Positions 57,697 through 64,000 of a DNA stretch of 64,000 bases are shown here, in pieces. The DNA is taken from the NCBI GenBank assembly GCA_963843275.1, contig CAWJJM010000010.1:124001-188000 (forward strand). The letters run 5' to 3'. Within the stretch, counting starts at the first letter, position 1, and the number at the start of each line of letters is the position of its first letter. Source of the DNA: CAWJJM01 sp963843275 (GTDB lineage: Bacteria > Acidobacteriota > Thermoanaerobaculia > Multivoradales > JBCCEF01). Under the pieces are notes generated by a model. It was not told the origin of the DNA. It saw nothing but the letters and a program-made list of their open reading frames with translations, and did no database searches. A program made the translations under genes and the position numbers.

Positions 57697-58650
57697 TCAG
57701 ACGTTTCCGGAGACGACGTTGACCGTCCGTGCGTCCTCGTCCTCGCCGCAACTGTTGGTGGCGTGCAAGCGCACCGTCTTCTGCCCCGGGCTGGCGTACT
57801 CGAAGGGCGCCGGGCTGCGCAGCGTCGAGTCCACGACGCCGTCGTCGTTGAAGTCCCACAGCCAGTCGATGGGCTCCTGGCCGGTCGTGTCGTTGACGAA
57901 CTCGACCCGGTTGTTGCCCACCGCGGTCACCGTGAAGGAGACCTCCGGACGGCACCGGTTGATGCGGATCTCGACCGTGTCCTCCTTGGTGCCGCCGCCG
58001 CTGGTGCCGACCACCGCCGTGGCGGTGAACGAGTTGCTGGTGATCGCGTCCAGGTCCTGCGCCTCGACGACCAGCTTGTCCTGCACCTGGCCGTCAGCGT
58101 CGGTGCGCTTGACCGCGCCGCGCGAGGTCAGCGTGCCCACCTCCGCCTGGAAGTTGACCGCGGCGTTCGCCAGCGGCTCGCCGGTGTCGTCGCGCACCAC
58201 GGCGAGAAGCTGGATGTCGCCGCCGCCGTCGGACACCTGGGCCGGGCTGGCCTGCAGCGAGATGTTCGCCGCCGCCTTGCCGATCTCCACGTCCACGGTC
58301 GCCTGGGCGTCGGTCCCGGCGGTCGCGGTGACGGTGGCGGTGCCGATGCGCCCGTCGCCCTCGAGGGTGGCCGTCGCCAGGCCGTCGCGGTCCACCTCGG
58401 CGGTGGGGTCGATCGTGCCGAGGGTGGTGGAGAGCCGGACGATCGTCCCCGGGTTGACCGGCGTGCCGTTCGGCTTCAGCGCGGTGACGCGGATGTTGGA
58501 GGTGCCGTTGGCGGAGATCTGGGACGGGCTGGCGGTGACGGCGAGAACCGTCCCCGCCGGCGCCACCGGGCTGGCGGCGTCGCAGCCGAGCCAGCCCAGG
58601 GCCGAGAGGACGAGGAGGGCACACGCGGTTCGGACGATCTTCGGTTCCAT
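57697..58650 (-). CDS. Lipoprotein with Ig-like (BIG_1) and PKD domains
   Basis: A 317-residue predicted lipoprotein (lipobox LGC, Cys23). Two invasin-type Ig-like repeats lie at about residues 36-125 (VTASPSQISANGTSNIRVTALKPNGTPV) and 128-225 (ISLQASPAQVSDGGGDIQLLAVVRDDTGEPL). A PKD domain at about 230-317 has the signature IDWLWDFNDDGV and YASPGQKTVRLHATN. These folds give extended surface structures. A TATACT lies 9 nt before the ATG. It is the last of four envelope genes following pilQ, but has its own promoter and a terminator hairpin between it and the IPT gene. Confidence 0.82.
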   Translation of the reverse strand: MEPKIVRTACALLVLSALGWLGCDAASPVAPAGTVLAVTASPSQISANGTSNIRVTALKPNGTPVNPGTIVRLSTTLGTIDPTAEVDRDGLATATLEGDGRIGTATVTATAGTDAQATVDVEIGKAAANISLQASPAQVSDGGGDIQLLAVVRDDTGEPLANAAVNFQAEVGTLTSRGAVKRTDADGQVQDKLVVEAQDLDAITSNSFTATAVVGTSGGGTKEDTVEIRINRCRPEVSFTVTAVGNNRVEFVNDTTGQEPIDWLWDFNDDGVVDSTLRSPAPFEYASPGQKTVRLHATNSCGEDEDARTVNVVSGNV

Positions 58651-58659
58651 CGCGAATTC

Positions 58660-58665
58660 AGTATA
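58660..58665 (-). promoter_or_regulatory. -10 element of the Ig/PKD gene, probable leaderless start
   Basis: TATACT (5 of 6 to consensus) on the minus strand ends 9 nt before the ATG at 58650. No Shine-Dalgarno is present. Confidence 0.5.
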
Positions 58666-58811
58666 CGGAGCGGGGCGGCCGCCCGTCTAGGCGAGAGGGC
58701 GGATGCGGGCGCGTCTGCGGCGTCGCGCTGCCCGCTCGGGCGGCCTGCGGCGGCCCGACGTTTGCCGCGGCGTCCCTCCCCCGCGCCCCTTGCGGACACA
58801 CCCGCCGGCCC

Positions 58812-58835
58812 CCTCCCGGCAACCGCACCGGGAGG
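58812..58835 (-). terminator. Hairpin after IPT/TIG gene
   Basis: An 8-bp perfect stem (58812-58819 with 58828-58835) and 8-nt loop lies 14 nt beyond the stop of the minus-strand gene ending at 58850. There is no T-run. Confidence 0.5.
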
Positions 58836-58849
58836 AGGCGTCGAGACGA

Positions 58850-60757
58850 CTACGGAATGGTCACGGTCTGCGTCGTCTGACTCGAGCCCCCGGGCCCGGT
58901 GACGTGGAGGGTCACCAGGTAGTCGCCCGGGGCGGCATAGACGTGGCTCGGATTCTGCTGGCTGCTCGTGGGCGACCCGTCGCCGAAGCTCCACGTGTAG
59001 GTGGTGGCGTTCGACGACGTGTCGGTGAACTGCACCGTCATCCCCGCGATCGCGTAGGTGAAGCTCGCTTGCGGAGCCGCCGGGGCTTCGTTCGGCACGC
59101 AGGTGCTGTCGGTCGGGTTGAAGACGAAGGCACCGGGCAGGGTGTCGGAGCAGCCGCTGTCGAGGTTGCTGACCTCGACGTCGACCGAGACCGGCGTCTT
59201 CCTCGTTCCCGGCACCCCACCGTCCGCGGTGCAGGCCGTGGTCGGGAAGTCGCCGGTGTAGGCCGGGGTCCGCGCCTGCACCTGGGTGGCGCCGACGCTC
59301 TGGGTGGTCCCGGTGGCGCCGCCGAACAGCACCCGCACCGGCGCCACGAAGCCGCTGCCGGTGACCGTGACCAGGGTGTTGCCGGCCTCCGGGCCCGAGG
59401 TCGGGCTGAGGCCGGTGAGCTGCGGGTGCGGCACGTTCGCCGTGTACTTCAGCGCCACCGGGCTCGCCGTCTCCGTGTTGGTGTTGAGCAGCCGCACGCT
59501 GATGTTGCGGCTGGCCACCACCGCGCCCGGCTCGGGGCAGCCGTTGACGGTGATCGCGGACGGCCGGAAGACGATCTCGGTCCCGCTCACCGACACCACC
59601 TGCTGCGAGGTGCCGTTCGCCAGCACCAGCAGCGGCGACTCGAAGCCCTCGCCGAAGATGGTCACCAGGCCCGGGTCGTCGGCGTCGACGACGTCGGGCG
59701 ACAGGCCGGTCACCGTGAGCCCGATGCCGTAGCGGAAGTCCAGCGGGCTGACCGCCGACAGGCCGGAGTTGACGTTGCGCACCCGCACCTCGACGGCGCT
59801 GTTGCGCAGCACCGCGCCGAAGCCGGTGGCCGGCGGCGAGACGACCTCGATGCGCCCGGAGCTGACCGACTGGACGGTCGCCGCCACGCAGTCGCCGTTG
59901 CAGAAGTCGACCTCGACCGGGGCCTGGAAGCCGGCGCCGATGATCGACACCTGGGTGCCGCCCTCGTTGGGGCCGCTGGTCGGGGTGATCGAGTAGACGG
60001 CCGGCTGGTCGGGCTGGTTGCCGCCGGGGGTGTAGGTGAAGGCGCCGGAGAGGGTGTCGGTGGCCTGCTCGGCCTCGTTGACGTTGATGGTGACCGACAC
60101 CGGCACGGTCGTCTGGGCGGTCTTGTTCGCGGCCGCCGGCGTCACCACGCGGATGCTGCCGGGGTTCACCGACAGGACGCGCGCGTTGCTGCCGCCGAAG
60201 GTCACCCGCGCCGGGGTGTCGAAGCCGCTGCCGTGGATGGTCACCGTGTCGCCGCCCTGCGGCGAGCCGAAGCTGGGATCGACGTAGGAGATGAAGAATG
60301 TCGCGGTCCCCTCGATGTCGAGGCTGGCCTGGCCCACGCTGCCGGCGACGCTGGCCTGCACCAGCAGGCTCCCCTCGGCGTCCGCCGGCGGGTAGTACAG
60401 GACGCTGCCGGTGCCGCCGTTGAGCTCGATCGTGACCGAGGTCTCGCCGGTCGCCGTCCCCAGGTGGCCCTGCAGCACGCTCACCACGGCCAGGGTGCCG
60501 TTCGGCGCCACCTGGCCGTTGTCGGTGCGGGTCGCCCGTACCGTGACCGTGACCGGATCGGTCGCGCCGGCGGGGATCTGCCCCGGGTTCAGGGTGACGG
60601 TGACGTTGTACGTCGCCGCGCCGCCACCGGTGTTGGGCGGTGGCGCCGGCGTCCGCGAAGGTTCGGTCGGCGAGTTGGACGTGCAGGAGCCGACGAGGGC
60701 GAGCACGCCAACCGCCATCCAGAGCGACAGGGATCGGAGAAGGGGCTTTCGGCGCAT
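58850..60757 (-). CDS. IPT/TIG-repeat lipoprotein with C-terminal PKD domain
   Basis: A 635-residue predicted lipoprotein (signal ending in GSC, Cys25). After an Ig-like domain (about 50-150) there are four IPT/TIG repeats, each opening with a form of I-x-P-x-x-G-x-x-x-G-x-x-V-T-I-x-G-x-G-F. Examples are near residues 158 (DPSFGSPQGGDTVTIHGSGF), 255 (TPTSGPNEGGTQVSIIGAGF), 350 and 445. A PKD domain ends the protein (TYTWSFGDGSPTSSQQNP). The folds suggest a rod-like surface protein. It lies 15 nt after the small lipoprotein gene and is probably co-transcribed with pilQ. The ATG has a GGGAG Shine-Dalgarno. Confidence 0.87.
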   Translation of the reverse strand: MRRKPLLRSLSLWMAVGVLALVGSCTSNSPTEPSRTPAPPPNTGGGAATYNVTVTLNPGQIPAGATDPVTVTVRATRTDNGQVAPNGTLAVVSVLQGHLGTATGETSVTIELNGGTGSVLYYPPADAEGSLLVQASVAGSVGQASLDIEGTATFFISYVDPSFGSPQGGDTVTIHGSGFDTPARVTFGGSNARVLSVNPGSIRVVTPAAANKTAQTTVPVSVTINVNEAEQATDTLSGAFTYTPGGNQPDQPAVYSITPTSGPNEGGTQVSIIGAGFQAPVEVDFCNGDCVAATVQSVSSGRIEVVSPPATGFGAVLRNSAVEVRVRNVNSGLSAVSPLDFRYGIGLTVTGLSPDVVDADDPGLVTIFGEGFESPLLVLANGTSQQVVSVSGTEIVFRPSAITVNGCPEPGAVVASRNISVRLLNTNTETASPVALKYTANVPHPQLTGLSPTSGPEAGNTLVTVTGSGFVAPVRVLFGGATGTTQSVGATQVQARTPAYTGDFPTTACTADGGVPGTRKTPVSVDVEVSNLDSGCSDTLPGAFVFNPTDSTCVPNEAPAAPQASFTYAIAGMTVQFTDTSSNATTYTWSFGDGSPTSSQQNPSHVYAAPGDYLVTLHVTGPGGSSQTTQTVTIP

Positions 60758-60772
60758 GACGATACTCCCAGC

Positions 60773-61324
60773 CTACGGAGTGAACTCGACGTCGAACCGG
60801 ATCGGGTCGGTGGCGACGTCGTCACCGGCGATGGTCCGGCCGTAGAACCGGATGGTGAGCTCGAGGGTGATGAACTGGCTGCCGGTCTCCGAGTCGATGC
60901 CGCCGTTGCCCACCAGCAGGTCGGTCAACGGCGCGTTGCGGAGCTGGTCGGCGGACATCACCACCAGGTTGTCGTAGACCACCGTGCCGCCGACCGGAGC
61001 CACCCCGAACACCGTCCGCACCAGCGGCGTCGGCGCACGCGAGCCGCTGTCGACGCGCGTGTAGGTGACCTGATAGGAGCGCATCTCGACGTCCATCAGC
61101 TGGCTGGTCTGGCCGAAGGGGTCCTTGGGGAGGTTCTGGATGGTGATCGAGTCGATCTGCAGCAACGACGTGCTGTTCACCGAGACGCGGACCGGCAGCC
61201 CGTCGAAATCGGAGACCGACAGGATCACGCTCCCCGCCGTGTCCTCCACCCGCGAACCGGCGCAGCCGGTGGCGAGGGCGGCGAGGGCGGTCAGCGCGAA
61301 GAGGGCGATGAGCGGTCGTTTCAT
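60773..61324 (-). CDS. Predicted lipoprotein downstream of pilQ
   Basis: A 183-residue lipoprotein (signal RPLIALFALTALAALATGC, Cys21). The mature part is rich in beta strands (VILSVSDFDGLPVRVSV, ITLELTIRFYGRTIAGDDVATDPIRFDVEF). I recognise no named family. It lies 26 nt after pilQ and 15 nt before the IPT/TIG gene. That position suggests an accessory role at the pilus outer-membrane complex, as pilotins are lipoproteins, but it shows no TPR pilotin (PilF) pattern. Confidence 0.75.
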   Translation of the reverse strand: MKRPLIALFALTALAALATGCAGSRVEDTAGSVILSVSDFDGLPVRVSVNSTSLLQIDSITIQNLPKDPFGQTSQLMDVEMRSYQVTYTRVDSGSRAPTPLVRTVFGVAPVGGTVVYDNLVVMSADQLRNAPLTDLLVGNGGIDSETGSQFITLELTIRFYGRTIAGDDVATDPIRFDVEFTP

Positions 61325-61350
61325 GGGTTCGGCTCCTGGACGGGAACCCG

Positions 61351-64000
61351 CTAGAACTTGATCACCCGCGGGGTGATGAAGATCAGCAGCTCGTTGTTCT
61401 GGTCCTCTCGGCGCTTGTTCTTGAAGAGGTGGCCGATGATGGGGATGTTGGCCAGGCCGGGGACGCGGTCCTCGCCCTGGTTGGTCGACACCTCGTAGAT
61501 GCCGCCGATGACGGTGGTCCCGCCGTCGCGCACCAGGACGCGGGTCTGCGCCTCCTTGGTCGAGATCGGCGCGTTGGTCGACCCGGCGATGGCGAGGCCG
61601 AACTCGGGATTGCGCTTCTGGATGTTGATGTCCATCAGCACCGTCCCCTCGGCCGTCACCTGCGGGGTGACGTCGAGCTTCAGCGTGGCGTTGACGAACT
61701 GCACGCTCACCGTGTTGTTGGCCACCGTCTGGATCGGGATCTGGAAGCCCGACTGGATCGAGGCCCGCTGGTTGTTGAGCGCCTGGACCTTCGGTGCCGA
61801 GAGGATGTTGACCAGCCCCTCGTTCTCCGCCGCCTGCAGCGCCAGGTCGAGGTTGAAGGTGTTCAGCACGTTCCCCATGGTGAGGTTGAGGAAGCCGTTC
61901 TGGCCGCCCGTCTCGAGGTTGACGCCGCCCGAGACCGTGCCGTTGTTGGGGAACTGCAGGCCGGTGGTGTTGCCCAGCTCCGGGGCCGAGACGCCGTCGA
62001 ACCCCCAGCTCACCCCCAGGGTGCGGCTGAAGTTCTTCCGCGTCTCGACGATCCGCGCCTCGATCATCACCAGCGGCTCGGGGATGTCGAGGTTCTCGAT
62101 CACCGCGATCTCGGTGTCGAGGTAGTTCGGCAGCTCCTTGATGATCAGGGTGTTGGTGCGCCGGTCGACGATGACGCTGCCGCGCTGGCTGAGCACCGAG
62201 CGCAGCAGGCTGGCCACCTGGTTGGCGTCGGCGTAGGAGAGGCGCCGCATCACCGTGTTGAGCGGAATCGACAGCGCCTGCGCCTGGGCGAGCTGCTGGC
62301 GCTGATGCGCCTCCTGCTGCAGCACGCTGGTGGGCGCGATGCGCATGATGTTGCCCTCGACCTCGTAGGACAGGCCGTTGATCTTGAGCACCTGCTCGAA
62401 GGCCTGGTCCCACGGCACGTCGGTCAGCTCCATGGTGACCGTGCCCTTGACCCCGGGCTGGATCACGATGTTGAGCCCCGACAGCACCGCGAAGGAGCGC
62501 AGCGTCTCCACCAGGTCGGCGTCGCGCAGGCTGAAGCTGTAGCGCTCGCCGACGTACTTCTTGGTGGTGCCGCCCACCGCCCGGGTGGCGAAGGCGTCCG
62601 CCGGGGCCTGCGGCGTGGTGATCTCGACCTGCTGGTCGGAGTAGAGGTCGAGGTCGCTGCTGGCGGCCGGCGCCGCCGCGGCCGGCATCGGCTGCGGCCG
62701 GACCTGGATCTCGAGGTCGCGGTCCGCCGGCTGCTGCGGCTCGTTGGTGACCTCCACCTGCTCGCCGGCCGGCGCGGTCGGCGGCGCGGGCGGCGGCGTG
62801 GACGGGGAAGTCTGCGCCAGCGCGCGGGCCGTGGCCTGCTCGGTCTCCTCCTCGGCCGGGGTCTCCTCCGGCTCCTGCGCGGAGCTCCTCGCCGCCGGCG
62901 GGGCCGGGGTCAGCGACGCCATGCGGGCCGCGGCGACGGGGCCGTCGGCGTTGCCGTTGAAGCGCACCACCAGGGCGTCGGGGGTGCGCTCGATCCGCGG
63001 CACCGAGGGCCGGTTGAGGTCGAAGACGACCCGGGCGACCGGCGCCGGGCGGGCCTGGAACTGCGCCACCCGCACCCGCTCCAGCGAGTCGCTGGCCACC
63101 TGGGTGACGGCGACCGGGGTCTGGTTCACCACCCCCGCCAGGTCGATGACGAAGCGGTGGGGGTTGTCGAGCGCGAAGGTGGAGTAGGCGAACTGGCCGT
63201 CGCCGACCACCCGCACCACCGTGCCGTGGTCGGTCCGTTCCACCGCCACCCGGTCGAGGGCGCTCGCGGCCGGGCCGGTGGGCGGCGGCGCCACGTAGGG
63301 GGCGTCGGCCGTGCCGACGGGCAGCGCGGCGCGCTCGCCGCCGGCCGCGGCGGGCTCAGCGGCCGGCTCCTCGGCGACCAGCCGCGAGAGCTCGCTGGCG
63401 GCCGCGGGCTCGGGCCCGGCGGTCGGCGCGGCGGCGGGCGTGTCGTCGGGCAGCGGCTCGTAGGACAGCGCCACCGCGCCCGCCGAGTCGAGCGGGTCGA
63501 GCCGCACCTCGAGCCGGGAGCCCTCGCCCACCACCGAGTGCTCCACCTCCTCGCGGGTGGCCACCACGACGCGGGTCAAGGGCCGATCGGCGCGTCGGTC
63601 CCGCTCCACCAGAACCGCCGAGACCGGGCCCGCACCGGGCGACAGGTCGTGCACGCCGGCGCCCGGCACGCTGTCGGGCAGCTCGAGAACCAGGCGGCCT
63701 TCCGCGTCCCGGAAGCTCGTCCACACCAGCGGCCCGTCGGCCTCGAGCACCACCCGGGTCTCCGGCGTGCCCTCGCGCAGGTCCACCGAGCGCAGGACGA
63801 CCGGCGCCGCGGCCGGGGTCGCCGCCGCCGGTGCAGGGTTGTCCGCCGCCGCGGCGAGGGTGGGCTCCGCCGCCGGCGCCGGTGGCGAGGACGGCGCGGA
63901 GGCGCAGGCGAAGAGCCCCGCCACCGCCGCCGCCGCCACCATCGACGCGAGCAACGTCCGCCCGAGCGGTTTCCCCGATCTCCTGATGCCGATGTCTGCC
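61351..64000 (-). CDS. pilQ: Type IV pilus secretin PilQ (5' end outside window)
   Basis: At least 867 residues of a secretin, the outer-membrane pore of type IV pili. A signal-like segment (RTLLASMVAAAAVAGLFAC) is followed by two AMIN peptidoglycan-binding domains (about residues 50-150 and 235-330). Next come a Pro/Glu/Thr linker, an STN/secretin_N region (YSFSLRDADLVETLRSFAVLSGLNIVIQPGVKGTVTMELTDVPWDQAFEQVL) and a C-terminal secretin domain ending in VPGLANIPIIGHLFKNKRR. The frame stays open to the window edge and contains no ATG or GTG upstream of the hydrophobic segment, so the true start is probably beyond 64000; a TTG at 63954 is the only candidate inside. Genes for pilMNOP would be expected further upstream. 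Confidence 0.93.
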   Translation of the reverse strand, partial: ADIGIRRSGKPLGRTLLASMVAAAAVAGLFACASAPSSPPAPAAEPTLAAAADNPAPAAATPAAAPVVLRSVDLREGTPETRVVLEADGPLVWTSFRDAEGRLVLELPDSVPGAGVHDLSPGAGPVSAVLVERDRRADRPLTRVVVATREEVEHSVVGEGSRLEVRLDPLDSAGAVALSYEPLPDDTPAAAPTAGPEPAAASELSRLVAEEPAAEPAAAGGERAALPVGTADAPYVAPPPTGPAASALDRVAVERTDHGTVVRVVGDGQFAYSTFALDNPHRFVIDLAGVVNQTPVAVTQVASDSLERVRVAQFQARPAPVARVVFDLNRPSVPRIERTPDALVVRFNGNADGPVAAARMASLTPAPPAARSSAQEPEETPAEEETEQATARALAQTSPSTPPPAPPTAPAGEQVEVTNEPQQPADRDLEIQVRPQPMPAAAAPAASSDLDLYSDQQVEITTPQAPADAFATRAVGGTTKKYVGERYSFSLRDADLVETLRSFAVLSGLNIVIQPGVKGTVTMELTDVPWDQAFEQVLKINGLSYEVEGNIMRIAPTSVLQQEAHQRQQLAQAQALSIPLNTVMRRLSYADANQVASLLRSVLSQRGSVIVDRRTNTLIIKELPNYLDTEIAVIENLDIPEPLVMIEARIVETRKNFSRTLGVSWGFDGVSAPELGNTTGLQFPNNGTVSGGVNLETGGQNGFLNLTMGNVLNTFNLDLALQAAENEGLVNILSAPKVQALNNQRASIQSGFQIPIQTVANNTVSVQFVNATLKLDVTPQVTAEGTVLMDINIQKRNPEFGLAIAGSTNAPISTKEAQTRVLVRDGGTTVIGGIYEVSTNQGEDRVPGLANIPIIGHLFKNKRREDQNNELLIFITPRVIKF

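Overview
This is a 64-kb stretch of very GC-rich (about 70% or more) chromosome from a Gram-negative bacterium. It carries a type IV pilus secretin (pilQ) and extension ATPase (pilB), ADP-heptose genes for a lipopolysaccharide core, TonB, many predicted lipoproteins, a system I cytochrome c maturation cluster and a heme A synthase. This mix points to an aerobic or microaerobic member of the Acidobacteriota or a related deep Gram-negative lineage; the phylum is inferred from gene content only. There is no rRNA, tRNA, CRISPR array, transposase or phage gene, so the window reads as ordinary chromosome.

Layout. 0.1-3 kb: an FG-GAP lipoprotein and an orphan ABC-2 export permease. 3-5.8 kb: a small operon encoding an XRE-type helix-turn-helix protein, a soluble TPR protein and an exported protein with four identical nonapeptide repeats, preceded by a good promoter and a perfect palindrome. 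5.8-14.3 kb: a DnaJ-like chaperone, a frameshifted GHMP sugar kinase, an M23 peptidase, an ECF sigma factor with a zinc-finger/thioredoxin-fold anti-sigma candidate, then hldA-hldC-glycosyltransferase 9. 14.3-28.3 kb: pilB, an SGNH hydrolase, fabI, tonB, sufE, a sulfurtransferase, icd, a Ca2+/Na+ antiporter, glucan phosphorylase, ctaA and cardiolipin synthase. 28.3-36.4 kb: a cupredoxin-like lipoprotein, a lytic transglycosylase with two solute-binding domains, PBP1A, an AI-2E-type permease and pstS behind a Pho-box-like repeat. 36.4-42.4 kb: two more ECF sigma loci, DoxX, a frameshifted GH20 hexosaminidase, FxsA and a 2-hydroxyacid dehydrogenase. 42.4-50.3 kb: a thioredoxin-like protein, a HEAT-repeat/cyclophilin lipoprotein and ccmABCDEF. 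50.5-57.6 kb: a tightly packed minus-strand operon (TPR, roadblock, accB, accC, thiE, NSS transporter, metS-like subunit, aroK, phosphoesterase), mostly with 4-base start/stop overlaps. 57.7-64 kb: Ig/PKD and IPT/TIG lipoproteins and a lipoprotein downstream of pilQ, whose 5' end leaves the window.

The most interesting locus is at 3.0-5.75 kb. An HTH protein and a TPR protein, the two halves of Gram-positive RRNPP peptide-pheromone receptors, are encoded as adjacent separate genes. They are translationally coupled to a secreted beta-propeller-like protein that carries four exact copies of ARAHIIDIG. A peptide-signalling or self-sensing role is a hypothesis, not something the sequence proves.

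Other points of note are several promoters whose -10 element lies 7-11 nt from the start codon (probable leaderless mRNAs), a CxxxY-type CcmE, a thioredoxin-fold anti-sigma without its CxxC, and two single-base frameshifts that may be assembly errors.
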